From Candidatus Brachythrix odensensis (GTDB taxonomy: Bacteria; Chloroflexota; Anaerolineae; J036; Brachytrichaceae): DNA of 64,000 nt. This document shows, piece by piece, positions 28,714-39,894 of this stretch. How positions within the stretch are numbered: the first letter of the stretch is position 1; every line of letters starts with the position of its first letter. The position numbers and the translations under genes were made by a program. The DNA lies in contig JADKDT010000011.1 in NCBI GenBank assembly GCA_016714465.1, positions 51,072-115,071 on the forward strand. Direction: 5' to 3'. Below the pieces are notes generated by a model, which ran no database searches, was not told where the DNA came from, and saw only the letters and a list, made by a program, of their open reading frames with translations.

Positions 28714-29942
28714 TGGCCGGGGCCCTCGCGATCGACGTTGTAACCGACCCGGGAGAGATGGGCGATCACGGCCTGACCATGGTCCTCATCTCGCACCTCC
28801 AGCAACAGCTCGATCCCGACCTTGCTCAGCGGCGCGAGCCAGAACGCGCGGCGGTGGAAGACCTCGATGACGTTGGCCCCGGCCTCGGCCACATGCGCGA
28901 TCAGCGGGCCAAGGTTGCCCGGCGCGTCGTTGACGGTGGTCTTGAGGAGTTGATAACGGCCCTGCTTGACCATCACCTGCTCGAGCACGCGCGAAAGCAG
29001 GTTGACGTCGATGTTGCCGCCGCACAACGGGGCAACCACAATCTCGCCGGGCTTGACGTTGACCTTGCCGGCCAGCAGCGCGGCCAGGCCGGCCGCGCCG
29101 GCGCCTTCGACCACCAGGCGCAGGTTCTGCACGCAATGCGAGATGGCCCGGGCGATCTCATCCTCCTCGACCTCGACCACGTCGTCGACCAGGCGTTTGA
29201 TGATGGGCAGGGTGATATCGCCCGGGCGTTTGACGGCGATGCCATCGGCGATGGTCCGCGCGGCGGCGATGGCGACCGGCTCGCCGGCGGCCAGCGAAGG
29301 TTTGACGGCCGAACAGCCGGCCGCCTGCACGCCGATGATGCGGACTTTGGGCAGCAGTTCGCGCACGGCGATGGCGATCCCGCTGATCAGCCCGCCCCCG
29401 CCGATCGGCACGACGATGACATCGGGCTGGCGCAGCGCATCGACCATCTCGATCCCGATGGTGCCCTGGCCGGCGATGACCTGTTCATCGTTGAAGGCGT
29501 GGACGTAGATCAGCCCGCGCTCTTGCTGGATTTCGCGGGCGCGCACGCCGGCATCGTCGAAGGTGGCCCCATGCAGGACGACTTCGGCCCCAAAGCGGCG
29601 GGTGGCCACAACCTTGGTGAGCGGCGCGCGCTCGGGCATGACGATCGTGGCCCCGATCCCGAAAATCTGAGCGGCCAGCGCGACGCCCTGGGCGTGGTTG
29701 CCGGCCGAATGGGCGATCACCCCGCGGGCGCGCTCCTCGGGCGACAGGCAACTGATCTTGTTGTAGGCCCCGCGGACTTTGAACGAACCGCTGCGCTGGG
29801 CGCATTCGGCCTTGACAAAGACGCGCGCGCCGAGCTGGCGGGACAACAGTTCATCGGGCAGAATCGGGGTGGCGGTCAAAACGTCGTGCAGGCGCACCCG
29901 CGCGGCATGGATATCGGCAAATGTCACGCTCATGGCGGACAC
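28701..29942 (-). CDS. ilvA: Threonine ammonia-lyase with C-terminal ACT domain
   Basis: A 413-residue PLP enzyme converting threonine to 2-oxobutyrate and ammonia. The PLP-lysine motif is GSFKVRGAYNK (Lys55), HSAGNHAQGVALAA is the Asn-containing substrate loop, and IPIGGGGLISGIAIAV-like VVPIGGGGLISG binds phosphate. Residues from about 325 (GRYQLLKTTVNDAPGNLGPL) form an ACT domain, as in TdcB-type clostridial forms; the length (about 410) fits the short IlvA/TdcB class. It starts isoleucine synthesis or degrades threonine, a second threonine route next to tdh/kbl in this window. Confidence 0.92.
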   Translation of the reverse strand: MSAMSVTFADIHAARVRLHDVLTATPILPDELLSRQLGARVFVKAECAQRSGSFKVRGAYNKISCLSPEERARGVIAHSAGNHAQGVALAAQIFGIGATIVMPERAPLTKVVATRRFGAEVVLHGATFDDAGVRAREIQQERGLIYVHAFNDEQVIAGQGTIGIEMVDALRQPDVIVVPIGGGGLISGIAIAVRELLPKVRIIGVQAAGCSAVKPSLAAGEPVAIAAARTIADGIAVKRPGDITLPIIKRLVDDVVEVEEDEIARAISHCVQNLRLVVEGAGAAGLAALLAGKVNVKPGEIVVAPLCGGNIDVNLLSRVLEQVMVKQGRYQLLKTTVNDAPGNLGPLIAHVAEAGANVIEVFHRRAFWLAPLSKVGIELLLEVRDEDHGQAVIAHLSRVGYNVDREGPGQWPV

Positions 29943-30081
29943 ATTCTAGTCGGGTTGGGTGTTTTCGCGTAGCCGACGCCTTTGCCAATGGCTGCCGCGC
30001 CGAATATGACGCTTGCCTGACAGTTGGCGCAACCTCATTGACATCACGTCGGCTGGCGCGTTACCGTGTCCGTGAGAACTC

Positions 30082-30376
30082 ATGCGTGCTGACCCCAGAT
30101 CTCGTCAACGGAAAACCATCCGCCTTCCCGGCCGCGACTATCGCGCGGACGGCTTGTACTACGTCACGATCGTTTGTGAAGGGCGGCGGCCGGTTCTGTC
30201 CGAAGTTCGCGAAGGGCATATTGCGCTGAGCCCGATTGGCGAGATTGTCACCGAGTGCTGGTTGGCGGTCCCGAATCTACGAACATGTCATACGTGCGAA
30301 CGGCGATATCGAACGCATCCGATCGTATATCCGGGCCAACCCGGCGCGGTGGCGAAAATCGCCACGCAACACATGA
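30082..30376 (+). pseudogene. REP-associated tyrosine transposase (RAYT, Y1/IS200-like), internally deleted
   Basis: The N-terminal part RKTIRLPGRDYRADGLYYVT, then GEIVTECW, is the conserved start of RAYT transposases. At about 30272 it jumps directly to the C-terminal part YEHVIRANGDIERIRSYIRA then NPARWRKSPRN, read in another frame (30275-30376). The middle, containing the HUH (His-x-His) motif and the catalytic Tyr region, is missing. A functional gene would be about 150-200 residues. RAYTs mobilise REP hairpins, and two REP hairpins lie immediately downstream, fitting a decayed RAYT locus. Confidence 0.8.
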
Positions 30377-30384
30377 AAAGTGTA

Positions 30385-30445
30385 GGGGCGAAGCACCCGC
30401 CACTGGCTCGCGGCACGCTGGAACGTAACGGCGGGTGCTTCGCCC
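30385..30445. repeat. REP hairpin, family d, copy 1
   Basis: GGGGCGAAGCACCCGCC pairs with GGCGGGTGCTTCGCCC across a 28-base loop. It starts 8 bases after the RAYT stop codon. Same core as the copies at 30667 and 56382. Confidence 0.85.
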
Positions 30446-30663
30446 GCGCCCACGCCACGCCACGCGCCCCGCCCGCCCGCCCCGGGCCACGCCACGCGCC
30501 ACCGACGCCACCCGGCCACGCCACCACGCACCCGACACCCACGCACGCCACGCACACACGCGGCCCACCCGCCACGCCACGCCACGACACGCGACGCGAC
30601 ACACGACACGCGGCGCGCCCGCGCCCGCGACACGCGGCGCCCCCGCGCCCGCGCCGCCACGGG
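30441..30663. other. 223-base tract with no thymine on the plus strand
   Basis: Between the last T at 30440 and the next at 30664 the plus strand contains only A, C and G. The tract is built from shuffled CACGCC, CGCGAC and ACACG motifs. The minus strand therefore has no A and cannot contain any stop codon, which is why all three minus frames are open here. It is framed on both sides by family d REP hairpins. No gene is supported. Confidence 0.9.
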
Positions 30664-30666
30664 TCC

Positions 30667-30727
30667 GGGCGAAGCATCCGCCGTTACGGTTGGGCGTGCG
30701 TAGACCCTGTGGCGGATGCTTCGCCCC
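30667..30727. repeat. REP hairpin, family d, copy 2
   Basis: GGGCGAAGCATCCGCC pairs with GGCGGATGCTTCGCCC. Together with copy 1 it encloses the T-free tract; note the matched C/T change in both arms relative to copy 1 (CACCCGCC to CATCCGCC). Confidence 0.85.
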
Positions 30728-30749
30728 GACATTGGTTTCGTCACATCGT

Positions 30750-33700
30750 TTATAACGAACAACTGAACTGCGGTTCGGGCACCATAACAGCGCGGGCGAC
30801 CCGTCCAACGGGATGACGAACCCGAGATTCAGGCCGCACTTGATGCAGCCCTTGTCGTCCTCGTAGCCGCGCTCGGTGATCCACTCCTCCGGCTCGCAGA
30901 ACCCGCACCCGCCGGCCACGAATAGGTCGCCGGTGATCTTGGTCTCGTCGTCGCCAAACCCGTTGTCGAGCGTCAGATCGATATTGACCGCCAGGGCGAC
31001 CAGGCAGGCCCCGCCCTGGCCTTGCACGAAGCCGCTCACCCGGGTGCCCCAGGCTGTGTCGTTTTGGGCCGGGTCGGTGAACACCCAGAAGGCCAGCCCG
31101 CCGCCGCCGCTGAGCTCGGCGACCAGACATCCGGCGATGTTGACGATCGGGATGTTGTTGGCGTAGACCGACAGATACATCCCCTCGATGACGTTGCCGT
31201 TGGTGTCCATGTCGTCGAACAGGTCGCCGAAGTCCTCCTGCAGGGTGGGATGGTCAGGATCCAGCCGCCCGACCAGGAATTGCCCGCCGACCAGGATGCT
31301 GCCGAACGCGCCGGTCTGCACATTGGCTTCAAACGTTACGCCCAGATACAGCTCATCCAGATTGCCGCTCTTGATGGTGAATCCGAAGTCGGCGTCGGCC
31401 TCGTTGATGTCCATCAGCGCGAGATGCAGATTCAGCAGCTCGATCGAGCCGTGCGCGCCGTAGCCGTTGGGGTCGCCCATGTAGACCTCGAGGTCGAGGT
31501 TCATCGTGGCGGCGTTGCCGACCAGCTTGACGTCGATGCCGTTGGCCGAGATTCGGAACGAGTTGTTGATCGCGTCAATGTCGAGGCTGACCAGGGCGTC
31601 GAACATCGGCGTGGTGTCGCCTGCAACGGCGGTCTCGAGGGTGGCGCGGTTGAAGACGGTCAGATAGCTGTCCAGGTGCAGCGTCCCGACCTTGCCCCCG
31701 ACCAGACGCCCGTCCTCATCGCGCTCGCCGAGGATGCTGACGCTGCCGCGCAGCCACTGCACCTGGAATGGGCTCTGGGCCATGAAGCCGCGCAGCAGCG
31801 CGCTTCTGGCGTGCGGCGAGGCCATGAGTTGAACGGTGTTGTCCATCCAGGCCGCAATCTCCTCATCGGTGCAGGCCGATGCGGCGCAGGTCGCCTCGAG
31901 GTCGGCCTCGACCGCGTCGAGCAGGTTGTAGGCCGTCAACGTGGCCTTCTGATCCTTGACCGCATCGGCCAGGCGGCGCGCGTCGTCGTACTCACCGTTG
32001 TAGGCGCCGCCGCCTACTCCGAGCTTGGTCCGGAAGTTCGACCACTTGGTGTTCCAGTCGGCGAAGCTCGATGCGTCGTTGCAGCGCGCTGCGTCCCAGT
32101 CGCACTCCATCTGCTGCGCCCCGAGCATGGCGGCGGCCATGGCCGGGAAGCCGAACACCAGGGTGGTGTTGTCGGGGGTGATCACCGCCGCATACGGCGC
32201 GCTGAAGGCCTGCAGCGCGTCGCGCTGGGCGCCCTGCTTGGCGATCCCGATCCAGGCCCCGTCCTTGTTCTTGCCCTGCGCGAAGGTCAGATCCAGCGCG
32301 ATCCCGATCGGGAGCAGCTTGCTGAACCGCCCTTCGAGCTTTGGGCGCTGGCTGAAGCCGACATAGTCGGCCCGGTGCAACAGGTAGATGTGGTTGGCGC
32401 TCGGCGAGATCACCTCGCCGAACCACGGCATGACCATGCTCCCGACGATATCGACGTAGGCGCTCATCTGGTTTGTGGCGGTGGGCGAGGGGCGGAACGT
32501 GGCGTTGTTCGTCCATGGGTTCGCCCCGGTCGGGCCATCGCAATGGTCCACCGAAATCAGGCGCTCGCTATTGCCGATGGCGTTGCCGTTGGCCCGCCTG
32601 GGATTGCAGTCGCTGAGCTTGATCTCCTCGATGACCGAGTAGAAGCCGTCGATCTCATACACCGTCGGCTGTGGGTATGCGTTGGCGCTCTTGAAGGTGC
32701 CATTCGGCCGGAAGGCCAGCTCGATCGGCACGGTCGGGTCGTCGAGGGTCGTGCCGTTGACGACCCCATCCACCCGGGTCAGGTTCTTGATCTCGTACTC
32801 GCCGAGCAGCCAGACATCGGTGTTGCCGTTGGCGCCTGTGCGCCACTCGGCCGCGCTGGGCAACACGTCGATGTTCCACCAGTCCAATTGTCCGGGCACG
32901 CCCAACACCGGCCCGCCCGACATACAGCCTGCCGAATTGACCGACATGCCAATCATGTCCAGGGTCATGCTGACCGGGAAGGGCAGGAAAAGCTCGCCCA
33001 GGGTCGCGCCTACCTGGGGCTGGTTGTCCAACCAGCTCTGGCTGAAGCGCGAGATGCGGGTCTCGTAGTCGGCAAGATCCACAACCAGGTCGGACCCGCC
33101 CCAGGTCATGTTGACCTGGCCGCTGGCCCCGCCATATCGGAAATACAGCTTGAAGCCGCTGTTGGGCGTCTTGACAAAGGTGATGGTCCCGGTCGAGCTC
33201 AGGTCGCCAGCGGCCGCGCAGCTCTCCCACACCAGCCCGCGTTTGAAGACGTTGATGCCCGCGTTTTGAGTGTTTTCGTTGTCCAGGAGCCCGGATTCGG
33301 CCAGGCCGCTGTTCGCGTTGCCGCGATCGGCCGGCCAGGCCAGGCTGGCCTTGACCATCGGCATCGCCTGGGGCAGGAACAGGTCGTAGGTGTCCGTCCC
33401 AGTAAAGGAGAAGGTCGCCCACGCGAGAGGATCGAGGCCGGTAATCGTCCCGACCACCGCACCGCGGGTGAGCACGTCCAGGCTGGCGAAGGACGCGTCG
33501 AAGACCGGCCGGCTGGTGTGCGCGCCGTTGGTCGAATGGGGCATGCGCAACGTGCCATTCTCGATGTGCCCGCTCACCAGCTCGCCATCCTCGAACTTGA
33601 CCCGCCAATCGTCGCCGGTAATCCGCATCTTGAACGGGAAAGCAAGCGAGTAGCTGTACGTGTTGTTGTGGTTGAGCGTGCCGCTGAAACCCTCGCCGGT

Positions 33701-36700
33701 CACGTAGAAGAACCTGCTGGCGGTGTAGGTCGGCTTGAGGAAACCGGCGTTCTCGAGTTCATTCCCGCTGTCGGTGGGCTCATGCGGGGTGTTGTCGACG
33801 GTCGGGTTGTCCTCGGTATACAGCTCGCGATCGCTGTAGCGGGCGGAGCGGTAGCGGGTGCACACGCTGGTCCAATCGATTCCAGTCTGGGTGTAGGTAA
33901 AGACGTCCTTCGGCACGATCAACAGCGGCCAATCGACATGGCCGACCACATGAACATTGTCCGTCAGCGGGTCATTGCAGTCCTGGGACGGGGTAATGGC
34001 CTTGCGCCATTCCATGTACATGTTGTCGAGCAAATGGTTGGTGAAGGTGTGGGTATCGGTCCGGCCGACGACGCCCCCGCCTGTGTTCACGGCCTCCCAC
34101 ATCACCGCCTCAGGCCCGAGCGCGGTCAGGATGAGCTTGTCGGCCTTCATCCCGAGGTTGTCGAGATACACATCGCACAGCAGGAAGCGGTTGTCGCCCG
34201 ACTTGTTGACCCGATAGCAGTCGCTGTTGTTGGCTGTCGGCGCGTCGCCCAGCATGACGTTGGCGTAGCCACCGGGGAGCACGGCATTCACCGTGCGGGT
34301 GATGTCGTCGTTCGCCTCGTTTTGGAATCCTGTTTCGACGTTCGCGAACTCGACCCGCACCCAGGAGTGCTCAGTCCCAAAGACGTCCGGAAACAACGGC
34401 CGTCCCTGCGGATACAACTTGATCCGCCCGGTGCCGGTGAACGCCCAAGTCGAGAAGGCGCCGCCGGTGCGCTGGCCGGACGCGGATTGCACTTCGACCG
34501 TGTAGCGTTGGCTGCCATCCGCGCCGAAGACCATGGCTGCGGGTCCCGGGTGGCCGGCCTGCGGGATCGGGCCGGCCTCGAAGCTGGAGGTCCCCGGCAA
34601 TGCCGGCCGGTTGCGGGTGAAGGTGACGACCGGGCTGGCCGCCACGATCTCACCCGACCCACCCGCGTGATCGAAGCTGTTGGTAGGTGCGAAGAACCAG
34701 AACTCGCCGCCCGCGTCGAGTTTGAGCACCTGATACTGGATCGTGACGTCATGAAACGCCGCGTAATTGGCGTCGCTCAGCGAGCGGTCGTCGTCGACGA
34801 ACTTGATGTCGAGCACGGGCTCCACGGTGGCCGGAGTGACGCTGATGGCCGAGAACGGCGGCGAGAGCTGGGTCCAGGTCTCGCCATCGCGCGAGCGCAT
34901 CACCACGTAGCAGCACGTGTTGAAGTCATCCTCCGAGTCCTTCTGCCAGTTCAGATAGACCTCGGTTTGCAGGGCGTTGCTGGTCAGGCTGAGGTCAATC
35001 GTGTCGAGCTCGCGCTGCGGCTCGTCGACCCGCGACACATAGATCGCGGCGCGCTGGGTGGAGCTCATGTCCGGTGAATAGCTGATGGTGCAGTTGCCCG
35101 GCCCGCCGATGCAGATGAACTTGTTGGTTGTGCGGGAGGCCACCATGAACCAGAAGTTGTCCTTGCCGTTCAGCTTCGGCCGGGTGGCCAGATCATCGTT
35201 GGTGAAGGTGTGCCGGTAAATCTTGCTCGTGTCAGTCAGGTTTGCCGTGCCGGCCGCGTCGCTGTAAACGGTCGTTTTGGTGAACTCGAAGCTCTTGGCG
35301 CTGCCGCTGTAGACCAGGGTCATGCTCAGGTAGCTGTTCGGCATCGTCACGCCCCTGGCCATGTAGATGTTGAAGGCGTTCATCGCGACGCTGCCCGCGG
35401 CGTTCCAGTCCAGCGTGGCCTTGAACTTGCCGTTGTTCTGCTTGCTGATTTGCGCGTCGATGATCATGGGCTGGGCGGCCTGGATCATGCGGAATGGCGC
35501 CGGAGTGAGGATCTTGTTGATGCTGGTCCCGGGGGGGCTGAGTTCGCCGTAGCCGTTTTCGGCCCGCAACTCGTAGGTCACTTCCATCTCGACCGTGGGC
35601 GAATAGAAGTCGCTGGCCTGCTTGCTGCTGGCATTCCAGTCGAGCCGGGGATGCGGCTGATGAGCACCGGCCGCCCCGTCGGGCCGAACTTGCGATACAG
35701 GTTGATCGTGCCGACCTCGTTGTCGCCGACGTTCTGCCCAAACTCGGGCGCGGCGGGCAGGCACTCGCCCGGTTTCTGGCGCGCGATCATCTCGGCCGGC
35801 GCGCTGGGCTGGCCCATATTGCCGCGCGCGTCGTAGGGGACGATCCGGTAGCGGAAGCGGTCGCCGCGCGAGACTGTCGTGTCGATGATGTAGAGCGCCT
35901 GGCGGATGTCAAAGCGGGCGAGCTTGTCTCCCTGCTGCGTGCTGCGCGAACCGGTGAAGACCAGGGTCGGGGTCAGGGTCAAGGTGGGATGCCCCGGATC
36001 TGCGTTGGTGAAGACCAGCCGGTTGCCGAGCAGCGCATCGGGGCTGTCCTTGAGCGCGAGGGCATTGTTGAACTGCGCGGAGACCCGCCAATTGACCGGC
36101 CGGGTCTCCAGGAAATTCCCGGCGTTGCTGTAGCGGGTATAGGCGTAGCCGCCGCGCAGATCGAAGTTGGTCGTCGTCGACAGCACGATGGTTGTGTTGG
36201 TGACATTGGCGATCAGCACCCAGGCTGATTCGGCGGTGCCGCTGGGCGGCGTGCCGCGCCAGATCTCGTAACGCGCCGCGTCGGTGTCGCGCCGCCAGGC
36301 GACCGTCAGGTTGATCTCGCACACATCGCCGTTCGCTTCAGTCGCGGCGGCGTAGACGGGCTGGGGCGTCACCGGCCCGCGGAAATCGGGCCCGCGCAGA
36401 CAGGCTTCCTCGCTCAGCGCGCCAGACTGGCCAAGCAGGTCGCGCGCGGCGACCCGGTAGCAGTACAGAATATCGGGGTCGAGGTCGCGGTCGGCATACG
36501 AGAAGTTGATGTCCGACACGTCCCCAGAGAAGCGCAGGCTGGCCCCCGGCGTGCCGGTGATCGGCACGGTCTGCGCCCCGCTCCGGGTGTTGGTCCGCGG
36601 CGCCACGGGCTCAGTATTTACTTTTACCGTTGTACTGCAACTGGCCGGCGCAAGTGGATTGCACGACTTGCGGAACACGTCATAGCCGTACATCCAGACC

Positions 36701-38263
36701 GGATTGAATTGCCCAACGTTGGGGCGTCCACTTCAAGAACACAGTGCCATGGGCAAAGCGCTGCTGGTTGGCCCGCTCGCGCGGGTCGGTGCTGGTGATG
36801 TAGCCGCTCGCGTCAAAGGCGGTCAGGTTCGCTGGGGCCGGTTCGATCGTGCGGCCCGTGCGATCGACCGTGACCGGGCCGAGCAGGCGGCCCTTCACCC
36901 GGATCCAGAACTTCGAGGTCGGCGTCTGCCGATTCTGATCGACGAAACCGCGGCCCATCACCAGCGCCACGCCCGGCTCGGTGTTGATCAACTGGCTGAC
37001 CGCCAGCAGGTTGCCCCTGTTCAGCGCAAAGGCCTGATGCATGCTGATGACGCTGGTGAATGTCGCTGGTGTCGTCACGCCTGAGATGTCGGTGGTGAAA
37101 CTGAGCTGGCGCAGGGTGTCCCAGTTTGTGCCAAGCAGGCTGAGCGCGAGGGGCTCGTTGTAAATTGGATCAACCACGCCGGCAAGCACGGGAGTGTAGG
37201 CGGTGGTGCCGCTGATGTCCTGGCGGATGACGTAGACGGAGGCCACATAGGGTGTGATGGGCAGGGTCCAACGTAGGAAGACGGCTCCGGTGATGCTGAC
37301 GGCGTAACCCAGACGGGGCGGGCCGCCGGCGAGCTGCTGGGGGGTGCTGTGCCAGCCGCCCGCGTTGAGGAGCAGGTCGGCCCCGTCAATGATGCCATTC
37401 CCGTCGATGTCGAGCGAGGCCGAGTAGAGCAGCGAGCCGGTGAGGACGCCAAATAGCCCGGCCTGGGTCTGCAGATCGCGCACGTCGATGAAGCTGTCGC
37501 AGCCAATGTCGTAAGGCGCGCAGTAGGGTGCCGCCGTGGCCGGGCTGTCTTTGGCGCGCGCGGTCGCGCTCGGCAGTGGCGCCTTCGCGCTTTCCTGTTC
37601 GGCGCCGGCCAGCCCCGCGCCTGTGCGCTGGGCAGACGGAAGGAAGACCCGGTTGACCGCGCCGGCGAAAACAAGGGTGGTTGAGCCGCCCGTGACGATT
37701 TGGTTGTCGCCGGCCGCATTTGTCGCCAGGGGCTGGGTGATGCTGATCGTCGTTGTGCCGATCTTGCCGCGGGGCTGGAGCTTCATCCGCCCGACGACGC
37801 CGTTGGCGCCCATGGCCGGGCCTGCCCCATAGGTCAACCCGCCGACCGAGGCGACTGTGCCGTCCACCCACGGCCCAAGTGTGTAAGCGCAGCGTGTCGT
37901 CGTGGGATTGCAATTGGCCTCTTGGCCAAAGGCGGGTTGGGCGGTCAGCTCGACGACATCGAAAAAGGTTGGATCGAAGGCAAGGTCAAACTCCCACGCG
38001 CCCAGGTCGGTCACCCCGGCCGCGATAACGTCGACGGTGAAGATCGATATCGGCGAGAGTGGGTTGGCCGGGGCCTGCAGCGCAAGGCTGATGGCCTGGG
38101 GGGCCAGGACGAGGGCGGGTTGAGGCGCTGCAAGCGGGGTCTCCACCGGGGTCTGCGGCGCGCTAGCCGCCGCCGGCAAGGGCGCCGGCGCAACGCCCGT
38201 TCCGAGCGCCACCGCAAGCGCCATGCCAATTCGTCCGATTTGCCGTATCGTCTTGTTCTTCAT
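30750..38263 (-). CDS. Giant secreted cohesin/dockerin/FnIII-type protein, with frameshifts
   Basis: About 2,500 residues if the shifts are repaired. It starts with a signal peptide (MKNKTIRQIGRIGMALAVAL then GTGVAPAPLPA). A cohesin-like domain follows (FTVDVIAAGVTDLGAWEFDL, about 70-200), then a dockerin-like pair of calcium loops (GCDSFIDVRDLQTQAG; LDIDGNGIIDGADLLLNAGG). Then come FnIII-like modules (DSEDDFNTCCYVVMRSRDGE, VTYELRAENGYGE) and a long beta-rich region with a Cys-containing end (GGCGFCEPEEW, CIKCGLN). Frame breaks: about 36705 (WAIQ to FNPVWMYG) and about 35655 (ATCCCC should have one more C). The end is uncertain: the frame stays open to 30248, but that tail is REP, T-free tract and RAYT; an alternative frame stops at 30750. 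Probably surface-anchored; partner unknown. Confidence 0.75.
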
Positions 38264-38464
38264 CGCCCTGTCTCCTGAGCTGTGCTCATTCGCCGCTTTC
38301 CTTTACGCTGTGTGCTGATGTCGCCGAGATTAACCCGTCACGCGCCGCCCGGAGTCTCGATTTCGAGTGCGGCTGTCTCGTTACTGTGGGGGTAGCCGAC
38401 GGCGAATACAACGTCCTTCCCGATTTCCCGCAATGGTGTTAAGTCAGGGACGCACGCGATTGCC

Positions 38465-38686
38465 GGCCCCGAAGGGGCCGAATGAGATAGCCCAGGGCGA
38501 AGCCCTGGGAAACCGATGCCCACCCGATTCCCGCCCTGAAAGGGCGGCATGGCGCACGAGGAGTCTCGACCAGCGACTTCTGCCCATAGAACCGATCTGG
38601 ATTTCGCCCTTTCAGGGCTCATCATGCATTTGGTGGCGCAACCCAGGGCCTTGCCCTGGGCTATCTCATGCGGCCCTTTCAGGGCC
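38465..38686. repeat. 222-bp fold-back repeat (CCCTGAAAGGGC type)
   Basis: GGCCCCGAAGGGGCCG, GAGATAGCCCAGGGCG and CCGCCCTGAAAGGGCGG on the left are mirrored by CGCCCTTTCAGGGC, CCCTGGGCTATCTC and CGGCCCTTTCAGGGCC on the right. This fills most of the 577-base gap between the two secreted-protein genes; nothing else is recognisable there. Confidence 0.8.
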
Positions 38687-38841
38687 GGGCACCTACACCG
38701 CGTAACCGATGGACTGATTGCGACCATACTCTCAAGTACAAATGCGCTAAGCATCGTTAGTGGTGCGGGCCTCACTCACTTTGTGCCATTGCGCGAAAGC
38801 GGGGGTGACGGCTTCAGTTGGCGCGCGTCCGATGCTTCCCG

Positions 38842-39825
38842 TCACGGCGCCACCATCAGCGGCAGCCGCGCCCGCCACAGGCCATCCTCGTCCTCTCCCG
38901 CCACGAGCCCTGGCGGTTCTCCGCCGTCAAAGGGGTCAACGATGACTTCCTCGAGTGTGCCCAGCAGGCGCTTGCCAAGGGGCGTCCCGCCGATGAAAAA
39001 GATGCCGCCATCCTGGGCCAGGTCGATCTTGGGTAAGGGCGGGAAGTCGCACTTCAGATAGCCGTTCAGCCAGTATTTGGTGTCGAAGTTATCCCGGGTC
39101 ATGCCAAAGCGCCGGTCGACGGCCTTGACCGCAAATCCACAATGCGACTGGTATTTGATGCTGCCGTTAAACTCGGAGTAGATGACCGCCCGCGGCGCAG
39201 CCCCGGTTTCAGTGATGGGCGTATCCAAGCTAACCGGCTGGCGAAGGGTGTTGGTCGGGATGTAGCTGATGATCAGATTGCTGTCGGCGGGCGAGATGGC
39301 TACCGTCGGTGAGAGCGTCCCCCGGCCGAGCATGTAGAACCCGTTGATGACCGCCGTGTCGGTCAGGGTGATGCTGCCGCTGATGGCGTTGACGGCCTCC
39401 ATGATGTTGACGTTGCAGCGCATCCAGCCTCCGCCATCAAAAAAGGCGCGCCCGTTGGCGACTTGAAGCGTCCCCAGACTGGCGCAGGCGCCCGGGAGCG
39501 AGGTGTAGCCCTGGACGAGGTTCGGGTCGTCGCGGTCATAAACCAGCATGCAGCCGGTATCGGGGACCTCGAAGTTCATGACAAAGACCCAGGCCCGGGG
39601 CAGCCAGCCCGCGGAAATCCGGGCCAGTCGGGTCTGGGTGACGCATTCGGGCGGCAGGGCGACCGCCGCGCGGAGTGGCAGGCTGACTGATTCTGGGGCG
39701 AGTTGGGCTGGCCCGACAGCCGGCGCCGGCGCATAAGGCGTCGCTTTGGCCGACGACGACGCCGCCAGTCCGAGCGCTGCGGCGAAGGTCAGCAGGGCGG
39801 CCGCAACTGCAGTCTTCCGATTCAT
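38842..39825 (-). CDS. Secreted protein of unknown function
   Basis: 327 residues with a signal peptide (MNRKTAVAAALLTFAAALGL then AASSSAKA). The mature part is beta-rich with several cysteines (CVTQTRLAR, DTGCMLVYD, GACASLG, WMRCNVNIM, SHCGFAVK, LKCDFPPLP), suggesting disulfides in an extracellular domain. It ends ARLPLMVAP, resembling the hydrophobic C-terminus of other secreted proteins here. It precedes the giant secreted protein on the same strand and may work with it. I do not recognise the fold. Confidence 0.7.
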   Translation of the reverse strand: MNRKTAVAAALLTFAAALGLAASSSAKATPYAPAPAVGPAQLAPESVSLPLRAAVALPPECVTQTRLARISAGWLPRAWVFVMNFEVPDTGCMLVYDRDDPNLVQGYTSLPGACASLGTLQVANGRAFFDGGGWMRCNVNIMEAVNAISGSITLTDTAVINGFYMLGRGTLSPTVAISPADSNLIISYIPTNTLRQPVSLDTPITETGAAPRAVIYSEFNGSIKYQSHCGFAVKAVDRRFGMTRDNFDTKYWLNGYLKCDFPPLPKIDLAQDGGIFFIGGTPLGKRLLGTLEEVIVDPFDGGEPPGLVAGEDEDGLWRARLPLMVAP

Positions 39826-39894
39826 AGGGCATGGTTATACTGGAAATTCTCTATCCGGCGTCTCGATTTTGCGCGTCGCCGTCTCAGGATTCCG

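Noticed and set aside
30248..30749. C-terminal extension of the giant secreted protein
   Set aside because: The extension translates a REP hairpin, the T-free tract and the RAYT remnant. It stays open only because the minus strand lacks A there.
31022..35077. A 1,351-codon open frame on the plus strand
   Set aside because: It is antisense to the giant secreted gene. It has no signal peptide or recognisable domain, and it arises from high GC with few stop codons in that frame.
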